A DNA stretch of 64,000 nucleotides from the NCBI GenBank assembly GCA_947569365.1, contig CANOSM010000002.1, positions 1 to 64,000 on the forward strand. The letters run 5' to 3'. The stretch comes from an uncultured Clostridium sp. (GTDB lineage Bacteria > Bacillota > Clostridia > TANB77 > CAG-508). A model generated the notes under the pieces. The model did no database searches. It was not told where the DNA came from and was given only the letters and a program-made list of their open reading frames with translations. The position numbers were made by a program, and so were the translations under genes. Below, piece after piece: positions 8,123 through 17,300 of this stretch (position 1 is its first letter; every line of letters starts with the position of its first letter).

Positions 8123-9352
8123 TTATTTTAAAGTTATAGTCTTCTTAGCTATAAGTCCTCCTGTAATTTCTTCATATACTTTTATATTAATAGTTTTATC
8201 ATTATCAGGTATTGAGTTTATCATCAAAATTCCGCTACTTTCTCCACTTTCAGGATCTAATTGTAAATTTTCACTATCTCTTGTACATAATACTTCTCCA
8301 TTTTTATTTGTTATTTCAAATGTATATCCTGGACAATATTCATTTAAATATCTATCATCATCCCTACCAATTTTTTGTAATGATATATATGAATCTAGGT
8401 ATATTAATGAACAGAAATTTGTATTTATTATTTTTTCTATTTTTATTCCTTGTATTCCTTCTGTTATAACCATCTTAACTTTATCTTTAAAATATTCTTC
8501 ATATATCTTATCTCTTAACTTATTATCTTTTTCAGCTTCATCTGAAAAATATTTCATTGAAGGCTCATCTAAATCATCTGCTGTTACAACATCTATCTTT
8601 TGTTTCAATTGATCTATATTAAATTCTAAAATTTTATCATCTAATTTATATTGCTTTTGATTTTTACTTTTATTTGAAACATCTAATACAAATTTTTGCT
8701 TAATTTTATCTTTATCTTCATAATTTGATCCGGTTACTCCTGTTACATATATATTTATTTTTCCATTTTCCTTTTTCAAATAATTCATATCTAAGACTTT
8801 AAAAATACCATACTTACCTTCACTGATTTTTTGTACACTATTTGTTATTACAAATGATGGATATTCAGCATTTTTTTCATATACGCCAAATTTCTCAAAG
8901 TCTTCTTCTGTTGTTATATCTTTATAATCTTTTATATCTTCTTTCACATTATATATATAATTAAGTATTAATATTTCATCATTATATGCATATTCTAATA
9001 AATCTAGCTTTTTATCACTATCCTTTTTTAATATTATTTTTTGTTCTTCATACTCTTCATTATTAATATTTAATTTTTGTGCAACCATTGAAAATATATT
9101 ATTTTTTCCTGTTGCATATGCATACATATTAACTCCTAAAAAGATTGCTACTATTAATATTGTTAGACTTCCTAATAACTTTTTTACAAAGAATCTATTT
9201 TTTATTTTATCATTTTGTATATTCTCATTTTTATCAAAATTAATAGTTCTGTTTTGTTCTATAATTTTATTTATTTCAAAATCTATCTTGTCAGGAATAT
9301 AATTATCTTTCATAAACTTTTCTTTTATTTTTTCATCTATCTGATCTTTCAT
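8123..9352 (-). CDS. Membrane anti-sigma factor (DUF4179-like)
   Basis: A 409-residue protein with a cytoplasmic N-terminus of about 60 residues, one membrane helix (LLGSLTILIVAIFLGVNMYA) and a long extracytoplasmic part. The motif NIFSMVAQKL just outside the membrane is common in DUF4179-type anti-sigma factors. It begins 2 bp after the ECF sigma gene, the usual arrangement of a sigma factor and its membrane regulator. The signal is unknown. CGG triplets at about 8232 (AGC|GGA) and 8710 (ACC|GGA) are out of phase and harmless. Confidence 0.75.
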   Translation of the reverse strand: MKDQIDEKIKEKFMKDNYIPDKIDFEINKIIEQNRTINFDKNENIQNDKIKNRFFVKKLLGSLTILIVAIFLGVNMYAYATGKNNIFSMVAQKLNINNEEYEEQKIILKKDSDKKLDLLEYAYNDEILILNYIYNVKEDIKDYKDITTEEDFEKFGVYEKNAEYPSFVITNSVQKISEGKYGIFKVLDMNYLKKENGKINIYVTGVTGSNYEDKDKIKQKFVLDVSNKSKNQKQYKLDDKILEFNIDQLKQKIDVVTADDLDEPSMKYFSDEAEKDNKLRDKIYEEYFKDKVKMVITEGIQGIKIEKIINTNFCSLIYLDSYISLQKIGRDDDRYLNEYCPGYTFEITNKNGEVLCTRDSENLQLDPESGESSGILMINSIPDNDKTINIKVYEEITGGLIAKKTITLK

Positions 9353-9353
9353 A

Positions 9354-9866
9354 TTATACTACCTCCTTTTCTAATATGATCTTCAGTTTTTCTCTAGCTC
9401 TAGATAATCTTGACTTTACAGTTCCTGTTGACATTCCAAGTACTTTTGCTATATCTTTAACAGACATTTCATCATAATAATATAACACAGCTATAGTTCT
9501 AAATTTTTCATCTAACATATCTAATGCTTTATTTACAAAATCATAATCTTCCTTTTCTTCTGTGCCTACATCCTGATACTCTTCTATGGAAATTGTCTTT
9601 TGGTTGTTCTTAGTTCTATAATTGTATATTTTCTTACATTCATTTATTAGAATTCTTATCAACCAAGTTGCAAAATAATTGTCATTTTTTAATTTACTAA
9701 TATTTTGATATAATAATATCAATGTAGATTGAATAGCTTCATTTATATCATCTTCACAAGATAAAAAAGTTCTAGCTGTTTTATATAACTTCACTTTGTT
9801 CATATGTATAAGTTCTTCTATAGCTCTTATATCACCATTTTTTGCTCTTTTTACAATTTCCTCCAT
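9354..9866 (-). CDS. ECF-type RNA polymerase sigma factor
   Basis: Sigma-70 group 4 factor of about 170 residues. Region 2 contains DDINEAIQSTLILLYQNISKL and the helix around NYFATWLIRILINECKK. Region 4 contains DEMSVKDIAKVLGMSTGTVKSRLSRAREKL, a typical helix-turn-helix. I prefer the ATG at 9866 (MEEIVKRAKNGD), the usual start for this family. An ATG at 9878 lies too close to GGGAGGA. It is cotranscribed with the membrane anti-sigma factor. Confidence 0.88.
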   Translation of the reverse strand: MEEIVKRAKNGDIRAIEELIHMNKVKLYKTARTFLSCEDDINEAIQSTLILLYQNISKLKNDNYFATWLIRILINECKKIYNYRTKNNQKTISIEEYQDVGTEEKEDYDFVNKALDMLDEKFRTIAVLYYYDEMSVKDIAKVLGMSTGTVKSRLSRAREKLKIILEKEVV

Positions 9867-9939
9867 CTTATTTTTCATTCCTCCCATTTGTTTTAAAATA
9901 TATATATTTTTTAACATCCAGATTTGTTATTTCACTTAT

Positions 9940-9967
9940 TAGATATATTTTTCCTTATTTTGGTTCC
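9940..9967 (-). promoter_or_regulatory. Candidate autoregulated ECF promoter
   Basis: GGAACC, 16 bp, then TATCTA upstream of the sigma gene. GGAAC is the -35 class used by many ECF factors, so the operon may drive itself. The -10 match is weak. Confidence 0.4.
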
Positions 9968-10045
9968 AATTTACTTAGTGTTTTTAGAAATACAATAATT
10001 ATAAATATGTATAATATATATATTATAACCAATAGATAAAAAGAA

Positions 10046-10067
10046 AATAAGCCCCTGTAGGCTTATT
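10046..10067 (-). terminator. Terminator after recX
   Basis: Stem AATAAGCC/GGCTTATT with a 6-base loop and TTTTCTTTTT on the minus strand. Confidence 0.85.
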
Positions 10068-10080
10068 ATTCTAATATATT

Positions 10081-10551
10081 TTATTGTTTTTCTAGACAAG
10101 AGATAGTATCTTCTTTATATCCTTTTTTTCTTAAATATGCTTTTATATCTTCTATATCCATATTTTTGCTTTTTTTAATTACTATATTATCAGCAGATTT
10201 TTTTTCATATTCTAATAAAGCATCAATATTTTCTTCAAAATATTCTTCTAATAATTCTTTATTTATACCATTTGAATATAGTTTATACCTAAGTTCATAC
10301 ATAGATAAATTTTTTAAAGAAATAGCTTCTGATATAAATCTTTCTATATATTTTCTATCATCAATATATCCTAATTCTTTTAATATTTCTATAGTTTCTT
10401 CTAAAAGCTCATTATCTTCTTCAGAAAATTTTTTCCACACTTCTTTTTCAGTTCTTTTCTTAAACATGATATATTTTAGTAGTTTAGTTTTTAATTTTTC
10501 TAGCCTTTCTAATCTTTCAAGTTTTCCTTCATCTGCAAACTTTGTTATCAT
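10081..10551 (-). CDS. recX: Regulatory protein RecX
   Basis: A 156-residue helical-repeat protein that modulates RecA filaments. The family repeats are visible: KTLLKYIMFKKRTEKEVWKKF with later GYIDDRKYIERFISEAIS and LRYKLYSNGINKELLEEY. The C-terminal unit ends in AYLRKKGYKEDTISCLEKQ. It lies 4 bp downstream of recA, the classic arrangement. Confidence 0.9.
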   Translation of the reverse strand: MITKFADEGKLERLERLEKLKTKLLKYIMFKKRTEKEVWKKFSEEDNELLEETIEILKELGYIDDRKYIERFISEAISLKNLSMYELRYKLYSNGINKELLEEYFEENIDALLEYEKKSADNIVIKKSKNMDIEDIKAYLRKKGYKEDTISCLEKQ

Positions 10552-10555
10552 AATT

Positions 10556-11605
10556 CTACTCTTCTTCTTCCTCAGCTTCTTCTTCTATATCTTCATTTAA
10601 TGCTTGCTCAAATGCTTTATTATAATTATCTCTAACCTTTTTCTCAATTTCTTCTGCGATTTCTGGATTTTCCTTTAAATACTTTTTAACATTTTCTCTA
10701 CCTTGTCCAATCTTTGCATTATTATAACTAAACCATGCACCACTTTTGTTTATTACATCAAGTTTTACAGCCATGTCAACTAATCCACCTTCTTTTGATA
10801 TACCTTCTCCATACATAATATCAAATTCAGCTTCTCTAAATGGTGGTGCAACTTTATTTTTTACAACTTTTATTCTTGTCCTATTTCCTATTACTTCTCC
10901 ATCTTGTTTTATACTTTCAGTTCTTCTTATATCTAGTCTGACTGATGAGTAAAATTTTAAAGCTCTACCTCCTGGAGTTGTTTCTGGATTTCCAAACATA
11001 ACTCCTACTTTTTCTCTTAATTGATTTATAAATATTATAGCTGTTTTTGATTTATTTAAAACACCTGCAAGTTTTCTTAAAGCTTGTGACATTAATCTTG
11101 CTTGAAGTCCAATATATGAATCTCCCATATCTCCATCGATTTCTGCTTTTGGAACTAATGCTGCTACAGAATCGACTACTATAATGTCAATTGCTCCACT
11201 TCTTACTAAAGCTTCAACTATTTCTAAAGCTTGTTCTCCTGTATCTGGTTGAGAAACAAGTAAATTATCTATATCTACTCCTAATTTTTTAGCATATACT
11301 GGATCTAATGCATGCTCTGCATCTATAAATGCTGCCTCACCACCTAACTTCTGAGCTTCTGCTATTGCATGAAGAGCAACAGTAGTTTTTCCAGAAGATT
11401 CAGGACCAAATATCTCTAAAATCCTTCCTTTTGGTATTCCTCCAATTCCTAATGCAATATCTAAAGCTAAAGAACCTGTTGGTATAGCCTCAACTTCCAT
11501 TGTTTTATATTCTCCAAGTTTCATTACTGAACCTTTTCCAAATTGCTTTTCAATTTGACTCATTGCAACATCTAATGCTTTTTTCTTTTCTGAATTTTCT
11601 TGCAT
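10556..11605 (-). CDS. recA: Recombinase A
   Basis: Strand-exchange protein and SOS co-protease, 349 residues. Walker [10 protein letters not shown], Walker B ([12 protein letters not shown]), loop L1/L2 with the segment [13 protein letters not shown], and a strongly acidic C-terminal tail ([12 protein letters not shown]). The RBS is GGAGGA. Its promoter and a candidate LexA site are upstream, and recX follows. All glycine-rich motifs are read without shift; there is no in-phase CGG. Confidence 0.98.
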   Translation of the reverse strand: MQENSEKKKALDVAMSQIEKQFGKGSVMKLGEYKTMEVEAIPTGSLALDIALGIGGIPKGRILEIFGPESSGKTTVALHAIAEAQKLGGEAAFIDAEHALDPVYAKKLGVDIDNLLVSQPDTGEQALEIVEALVRSGAIDIIVVDSVAALVPKAEIDGDMGDSYIGLQARLMSQALRKLAGVLNKSKTAIIFINQLREKVGVMFGNPETTPGGRALKFYSSVRLDIRRTESIKQDGEVIGNRTRIKVVKNKVAPPFREAEFDIMYGEGISKEGGLVDMAVKLDVINKSGAWFSYNNAKIGQGRENVKKYLKENPEIAEEIEKKVRDNYNKAFEQALNEDIEEEAEEEEE

Positions 11606-11634
11606 ATTATATTTCCTCCTAATACTTTCGTGCT

Positions 11635-11646
11635 AAACACTTGTTT
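11635..11646 (-). promoter_or_regulatory. Candidate LexA box at recA
   Basis: The palindrome AAAC-AAGT-GTTT on the minus strand matches the GAAC-N4-GTTY type of Gram-positive SOS box except at its first base. It lies over the predicted transcription start. Confidence 0.5.
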
Positions 11647-11652
11647 GTAATT

Positions 11653-11680
11653 ATTATATATTAAATATTTTTTTTGTCAA
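11653..11680 (-). promoter_or_regulatory. recA promoter
   Basis: Perfect TTGACA (11680-11675) and TATAAT (11658-11653) with a 16-bp spacer, ahead of the candidate LexA box. Confidence 0.8.
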
Positions 11681-11686
11681 CATTTT

Positions 11687-13294
11687 TTAATAATTTTTTC
11701 TATACCAATTTTGAAATTTATTAAATAAATTATATTCTGTTGGTTTAGTAGTACCTACTATATTTGTATTGTATACGACCACACCATTTTTTCTTGCTAT
11801 TCCTACAAAAGGAACATCTTCTTTATATTTTTCTAGAATCTTTACATATAATTCCTTTATAGTATTTGAATCTCCTGTTGCATATGCTTGTCCCAACCAT
11901 TCACTTACCTCTTTATTTGAATAATTAGATGTATTTCCATTTCCTAGATATGTATCTAGGTTTGGTGAATATGGTGTATTTATATTTACTATAATTGCCT
12001 CATACCCACTTCTACTACTAATACAATTATAATAATTAGCTTTTGATACTTGTTTTACTATTACATGTATTCCTATTTTTCCTAATTGCTTTTTTATATT
12101 TTCTGCGACTCTAATATCTGTTCCATTTTTTGTATTTACTGTTATAGTAAAATTTATAGTCACATTTCTTCCATTTATATTTTTTCGCCATGAACTATTC
12201 GAATATTTCCAACCAGCTTCTTGTAATAGCCTTTTAGCTTCTGAAGTACTATATATTTTTTCTATATTATTATATACCCAACTACCAAAATCAAGTGGAA
12301 AAGTACTTTGTGAATAATTTCTATCATAACAAGATTGAATTATGGATGCTGTATCTAATGCATAGCTAATCGCTTTTCTAACTTTTGGTTCATTTAAACA
12401 TACTGTATTACAATTAAATGCTAAATAATCAAATTCTTTTGTTTTATAAGTTGTGGCAGTATACCCAAGTGTACCTATATAATCTCTAACACTTGTTAAA
12501 GATGTATCTACTAAATCAATATTTCCATTTTTAAATGCTGTATATACATCTCCTGTATTTGAATATAAATTTATATTTATTTTTTCTATAATACAATTTT
12601 TATTATCTATATTCCAATAATTTGTATTTTTTACAAGTTTTATTACATTTTTAGCAGTGCTATCAATTCTATACATTCCAGTTCCAGTAGGTGTCAAATT
12701 CTTATCTCTTCTATTAAAAGCAACTCCCTCATAATATTTTTTTGACATTATTGGAAATGTTAAGTTGTATTCAAAAAATGGTGTATCTTTCTTCAAAATA
12801 ATATTTAATGTATGTTCATCTATAACTTTAACAGATTCTATCATTTTTATATTACTTTTATAAATAGAAGTTTTTAAAGCTTTTAGTACATCTACTGTAT
12901 ATTTAACATCATCAGCTGTGAATTTTTCTCCTGAATGCCACAAAATATTTTCTTTTAATTTAATTACATATTCTCTATTACTTTTCTTTGAAATTTCCTT
13001 AGCTAGTCCATAGTTAAAATTATAATTTTCATCAAATGTTATTAAAGAATCAAATATTAACTTTGTAATTGATTGAACATTTCTATTTTTTGTTAATATT
13101 GGATTTATAGTATCAAACTCTGCAATTCCAAGTTTCATTTCTTTTATTATATTTGCATTTTCTTCTATAACAGCTTGTGTATCTTCTTTTTGTATAGGAT
13201 TATTCTTTTTGTAGGTTATATATGTAATAACTGCCAAGATTATAATGAACACAATAAAAACATATTTTATTATATTTGTTCTACTTCTATTCAA
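11687..13294 (-). CDS. Extracellular solute-binding protein, family 5
   Basis: A DppA/OppA-type peptide-binding protein of about 535 residues. I chose the TTG at 13294 (NRSRTNIIKYVFIV follows), preceded by GGAAGGTGAG at 6 bp. The N-terminus is a single hydrophobic anchor with no lipobox cysteine, so the protein is probably held by an uncleaved signal-anchor. Family hallmarks include WHSGEKFTADDVKYT, GTGMYRI and the C-terminal region LEKYKEDVPFVGIARKN. No permease or ATPase genes lie beside it, so it may serve a transporter encoded elsewhere or act as a sensor. Confidence 0.85.
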   Translation of the reverse strand: MNRSRTNIIKYVFIVFIIILAVITYITYKKNNPIQKEDTQAVIEENANIIKEMKLGIAEFDTINPILTKNRNVQSITKLIFDSLITFDENYNFNYGLAKEISKKSNREYVIKLKENILWHSGEKFTADDVKYTVDVLKALKTSIYKSNIKMIESVKVIDEHTLNIILKKDTPFFEYNLTFPIMSKKYYEGVAFNRRDKNLTPTGTGMYRIDSTAKNVIKLVKNTNYWNIDNKNCIIEKININLYSNTGDVYTAFKNGNIDLVDTSLTSVRDYIGTLGYTATTYKTKEFDYLAFNCNTVCLNEPKVRKAISYALDTASIIQSCYDRNYSQSTFPLDFGSWVYNNIEKIYSTSEAKRLLQEAGWKYSNSSWRKNINGRNVTINFTITVNTKNGTDIRVAENIKKQLGKIGIHVIVKQVSKANYYNCISSRSGYEAIIVNINTPYSPNLDTYLGNGNTSNYSNKEVSEWLGQAYATGDSNTIKELYVKILEKYKEDVPFVGIARKNGVVVYNTNIVGTTKPTEYNLFNKFQNWYRKNY

Positions 13295-13380
13295 AACTTT
13301 CTCACCTTCCAATTTCTTATATAATATATTAATTTTCCTTCTCTTGCAATAGCTTTATAATCATATTTTACAAAAAATAA

Positions 13381-13407
13381 AAGCGAGCATATCTTTATAG
13401 CCCGCTT
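13381..13407 (-). terminator. Terminator after spoVS
   Basis: Stem AAGCGGGC/GCTCGCTT (one G-U pair) with a T-rich tail on the minus strand. Confidence 0.8.
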
Positions 13408-13420
13408 AACATATATTTAA

Positions 13421-13684
13421 TTATTTTCTTGACTCTATTATCAATTTAATACCTGTTCTATCTTCTCCTTCTACTTGTACTTCTGCGAATGCTGGTATAC
13501 ATATTAGATCAACTCCTGCTGGAGCTACGAATCCTCTTGCTATTGCCACTGCTTTAATTGCTTGATTTAGTGCTCCTGCACCGATTGCTTGCATTTCTGC
13601 TTTTGTAGTTTCTTTTACCAATCCAGCTATTGCTCCTGCTACTGAATTTGGGTTTGATTTTGATGAAATTTTTAAAACTTCCAT
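13421..13684 (-). CDS. spoVS: Stage V sporulation protein S
   Basis: An 87-residue Alba-fold protein: MEVLKISSKSNPNSVAGAIA, GAGALNQAIKAVAIARG and FVAPAGVDLICIPAF match SpoVS closely. In Bacillus it affects spore coat assembly and septation. It is the last gene after ymdB, as in Bacillus, although the rny gene that usually precedes ymdB is missing here. The RBS is TAGGAGG. An out-of-phase CGG (ATC|GGT) is present and harmless. Confidence 0.95.
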   Translation of the reverse strand: MEVLKISSKSNPNSVAGAIAGLVKETTKAEMQAIGAGALNQAIKAVAIARGFVAPAGVDLICIPAFAEVQVEGEDRTGIKLIIESRK

Positions 13685-13798
13685 TTCTTGCCTCCTAATT
13701 TTTTATTTTTTTTTACTTACAAACTTTTTATATAACATTTATATTCTAAAGTCTAGCACTTTATGGCAAAAAATGGATTTATCGTTCGTCCACTTTCT

Positions 13799-14587
13799 TC
13801 AACTTTCGACTTCTGTCTGCAAATTTATTCTTTTTATATCAATAACTCTCTTTGTTTCGTCATTTATTTCAAAAATACATGCATTTAATTTCGCTGCCCC
13901 ATCTGCAATTTTATATCTTTCTGGAAGTGAAGTTTCAAATCTTTTTATAGAAGCTTTAACATCCATACCTATAACAGATTTTATAGGCCCTGTCATTCCT
14001 ATATCTGTTATATATCCTGTACCACCTTCTAAAATAGTCTCATCTGCTGTTTGGACATGTGTATGAGTTCCAAATACAATATTTGCTTTTCCATCAAGAT
14101 AATATGACATAGCAATTTTCTCTGCAGTTGCTTCTGCATGAAAATCAACAATTATATAATCTACTTCTGATTTTATTTTCTCTATTAATTCTTTTGCAAC
14201 TGTAAAAGGATTTTCACTAAGTACATTCATCTCTGCTCTTCCAATTAAATTTATAACAGCTATTTTCTTATCCTTACACCTAAATATTCCATATCCTTTT
14301 CCTGGATTATTTTTACTGTAATTTGCTGGTCTTATTATTTTTTCTTTATCTATAAAATTAAAAACTTCTTTTTTAGCCCATGTATGATTTCCTAGTGTAA
14401 TTACATCTGTACCAAGACTTAATATAGTTTTATAAGCTTTTTCATTTATTCCCATTCCATCTGCCACATTTTCCCCATTAACGATTATAAAATCTATATT
14501 TTCTCTTTCAACTAATGATGGTAGTTCTTTTTCTAGTTTCTTTAGTCCCTCATTTCCGACTAAATCACCTACTGTTATAATTCTCAT
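13799..14587 (-). CDS. ymdB: YmdB-type metallophosphoesterase
   Basis: A 262-residue calcineurin-like phosphoesterase of the YmdB family. Bacillus YmdB hydrolyses 2',3'-cyclic nucleotides and influences biofilm and sporulation choices. Metal ligands are visible in ITVGDLVGNEG, FIIVNGENVADG, TLGNHTW, IVDFHAEAT and VFGTHTHVQTAD. It lies in an operon with spoVS. Its CGG (GTC|GGA near 14526) is out of phase. Confidence 0.93.
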   Translation of the reverse strand: MRIITVGDLVGNEGLKKLEKELPSLVERENIDFIIVNGENVADGMGINEKAYKTILSLGTDVITLGNHTWAKKEVFNFIDKEKIIRPANYSKNNPGKGYGIFRCKDKKIAVINLIGRAEMNVLSENPFTVAKELIEKIKSEVDYIIVDFHAEATAEKIAMSYYLDGKANIVFGTHTHVQTADETILEGGTGYITDIGMTGPIKSVIGMDVKASIKRFETSLPERYKIADGAAKLNACIFEINDETKRVIDIKRINLQTEVES

Positions 14588-14622
14588 ATCTCTACACCTC
14601 TTTTTATAGTATTACAGATATT

Positions 14623-14651
14623 ATCATACTATAATTTATATTTTTTATCAA
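14623..14651 (-). promoter_or_regulatory. ymdB-spoVS promoter
   Basis: TTGATA and TATGAT with a 17-bp spacer; the -35 box overlaps the dprA stop codon. Confidence 0.55.
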
Positions 14652-15557
14652 CAATCTTCCAATATATCTTCCATACTAAGTAATATTTTAGCTCCATCTC
14701 TTATAAGTTCATTTGTTCCTTCTGAATTTTTGCTTGTAATATTTCCGAGGTATGCTATATACTTCTTTTCCTTGTTCTAAAGCTAAATTAGCTGTAATAA
14801 GACTTCCACTTTTCTTTTTAGCTTCTATTACAATTACTCCTTCTGACATACCACTTACAATTCTATTTCTCATTGGAAAGTTTTCTTTCTTTGGTTCCAT
14901 ATCTAAATAATATTCAGATATTACAGCCCCATTGTTTTTTATTATTTCCTCATATATGTTTTTATTTTCTTTTGGATATATAATATTTACTCCACTTCCT
15001 AAAACAGCTATAGTTTCTTTTTTATCATCTAAACATCCTAGATGTGCATATGAATCGATTCCTCTCGCCATTCCACTAATTACTATTAAATTATTTCTTG
15101 ACAAAATATTTGATATTTTTCTTGAAATTTTTGCTCCATATTCTGTGCACTGTCTACATCCAACAATTGCAAATCCTTTATTATTTAAAATATCAGTATT
15201 TCCTTTAACATATAATAAAATTGGATAATCATATATATTTAGTAGTCTGACTGGATATTTTTTATCTATACATGTTATTATAGATATATTTTTTTCTTTT
15301 ATATTTTCTATATACTCTTCTAAGTCTTCTTCTTTATATTTTTCTCTATTTTGCAATATCTCTTGTATTATTTTTTGTTTTCTTTTTGCATTTATTTCTT
15401 TAAATTCTTTTTTTGTATTTATAATTGATGATATTTCCTTCATATCAATATTAAAAATATCTTTTGGTTTATTATTAAATCCTTTTAATAACATTATTTT
15501 TTCTATTGGCTTTAACCCTAAAAAAGAGAGCCAAATCCAGTATTTTATATCTTTCAA
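14648..15557 (-). CDS. dprA: DNA-processing protein DprA, needs +1 shift at CGG
   Basis: DprA/Smf loads RecA on incoming single-stranded DNA. A short N-terminal domain precedes the Rossmann-like domain with GCRQCTEYG, ISGMARGIDSYAH, LGSGVNIIYPKEN and SGSLITANLALEQGKEVYSIP. The last motif then breaks: CCT CGG AAA gives PRKYYKQ and a stop 18 codons on. Skipping the C gives PGNITSKNSEGTNELIRDGA and ends ILEDC at 14648, the normal DprA C-terminus. Corrected length is 302 residues. The restored PGN glycine is invariant in the family. Confidence 0.88.
14745..14747 (-). other. In-phase CGG, +1 recoding site 2 (dprA)
   Basis: CCT CGGA AAT: skipping C restores the conserved PGN motif and 31 further family residues. 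Confidence 0.85.
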
Positions 15558-15593
15558 TAAAACCTCCTAAGTTCTAGCCCCCATATTTTTTTA

Positions 15594-16445
15594 TTATTTA
15601 TTTTGCTCTTTTGTAGCTTTTACAACATTTGTCATAAGCATAGCTATTGTCATCGGACCAACTCCTCCAGGAACTGGTGTTATATATGATGCCTTTTTAC
15701 TTACATTTTCAAAGTCTACATCTCCTTTGATTGTACCATCATCGTCTCTGTTTATTCCTACATCAACTACTACTGCACCTTCTTTTACCATATTGTCTTT
15801 TAAAAATTCCTTTTTTCCTATTGCTACAACTACTATATCTGCTTTTTTAGTAATTTCCTCTAAATCTTTAGTTTTAGAATGGCATATTGTTACTGTAGCA
15901 TTTTTATTTAATAAGCACTGTGACATAGGTTTTCCAACTATATTACTTCTTCCTATAATTACTGCATTTTTTCCTTCTATTTCAATATTATAGTCTTGAA
16001 GTATTCTTATTATACCAAATGGTGTACATGATATAAATCCATTTTGTCCTAATACTAGTTTTCCTACATTTTCTGGATTGAATCCATCTACATCTTTCTC
16101 AGGAGAAATTCTTCTAAATGCTTCATTTATATCTAGTCCCATTGGAATAGGACTTTGAAGTAATATACCATTTATTTGTTTATTTTGATTTAATCTATCA
16201 ATTAAATTTAATAATTCTTCTTGTGTTGTAGTTTCATCTAACAAATATTCTTCAAATTCAATTCCTATTTCTTCACATGCCTTGCTTTTGTTTCGTATAT
16301 ATATTTGTGAAGAAGGATTATTTCCTACCATTATAACAGCAAGTTTGGGAGTAATGTTTTTTTCTTTTTTTATTCTTTCTACTTCTTCTTTTAATTCTAA
16401 TCTTACCTTTTTTGATACTTCTTTTCCATCTAATATATTTGACAT
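15594..16445 (-). CDS. folD: Methylenetetrahydrofolate dehydrogenase/cyclohydrolase
   Basis: Bifunctional one-carbon enzyme of 283 residues. Substrate site YIRNKSKACEEIGIE with the catalytic Lys, QSPIPMG, DVDGFNPENVG, and the dinucleotide site VIIGRSNIVGKPMSQCLL. It ends TPVPGGVGPMTIAMLMTN, all standard FolD signatures. The RBS is AAGGAG. Confidence 0.97.
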   Translation of the reverse strand: MSNILDGKEVSKKVRLELKEEVERIKKEKNITPKLAVIMVGNNPSSQIYIRNKSKACEEIGIEFEEYLLDETTTQEELLNLIDRLNQNKQINGILLQSPIPMGLDINEAFRRISPEKDVDGFNPENVGKLVLGQNGFISCTPFGIIRILQDYNIEIEGKNAVIIGRSNIVGKPMSQCLLNKNATVTICHSKTKDLEEITKKADIVVVAIGKKEFLKDNMVKEGAVVVDVGINRDDDGTIKGDVDFENVSKKASYITPVPGGVGPMTIAMLMTNVVKATKEQNK

Positions 16446-16496
16446 TTTATTTCTCCTTATTTTACTATCATCATTAATTTATATTTAACGATTTTT

Positions 16497-17282
16497 CTAT
16501 CTTACAAAGTACATTACATATACTAAAATTCCTATAATAACTCTATATATAGCAAATATTTTAAAACTTCCTTTTTTAAGGAAATCCATTAAGAATTTTA
16601 TTACAATTATTCCTACTATAAAACTTACAAACACACCTATAAAGAATTCTTTTGTAAGCTCAAATACTCCTAGTTTTAATATAACTGCTGCAAATATCAT
16701 AGGAGTTGATAATAAAAATGTGTATTTGGCAACACTTTCTCTATCTACACCTAAGCTTCTGCCTACTGTTATTGTTGCTCCTGACCTAGATACTCCTGGC
16801 ACAAAAGCAAAAACTTGTGACATAGCAATTAAGAATGATTGTTTTAATGACATGTGTTCATAGTCTGTATTTGATTTTGATTTCTTATCTACTATATACA
16901 ATAAAATTCCCATTATAATTAGAGCTGCTCCTACTATTAATGGATGTCTTAATTTATCCTCTAAACATTTGTCAAATATAAGTCCAACAATTCCAGCTGG
17001 AATTGTTCCTATTACTAAGTAGAAGAATATTTTTCCATCAGTATTTTCTTTCTTATGTACTACTTTTTCATATGCTCCTTTAAATAAATTTAACCAATCC
17101 TTAAAGAAGAATATACTTATTGCAAGTAGAGTTCCAAAATGAAGTGCAATATCGAATGCATCTGGTATATTCCAATTAAAGAAAAAGTCTGATATTAGGT
17201 ATAAGTGACCTGAACTAGATATAGGTAATAATTCTGTTAGTCCTTGAACTATTCCAAGTATAATTGCTTGATACATTTCCAT
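16497..17282 (-). CDS. uppP: Undecaprenyl-diphosphatase
   Basis: Polytopic membrane enzyme of 261 residues that recycles the undecaprenyl carrier for wall synthesis and gives bacitracin tolerance. Signatures are QGLTELLPISSSGHL near residue 14 and PGVSRSGATI near 162, followed by several hydrophobic helices. Confidence 0.96.
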   Translation of the reverse strand: MEMYQAIILGIVQGLTELLPISSSGHLYLISDFFFNWNIPDAFDIALHFGTLLAISIFFFKDWLNLFKGAYEKVVHKKENTDGKIFFYLVIGTIPAGIVGLIFDKCLEDKLRHPLIVGAALIIMGILLYIVDKKSKSNTDYEHMSLKQSFLIAMSQVFAFVPGVSRSGATITVGRSLGVDRESVAKYTFLLSTPMIFAAVILKLGVFELTKEFFIGVFVSFIVGIIVIKFLMDFLKKGSFKIFAIYRVIIGILVYVMYFVR

Positions 17283-17300
17283 AATTTATAAAAATCCTTT

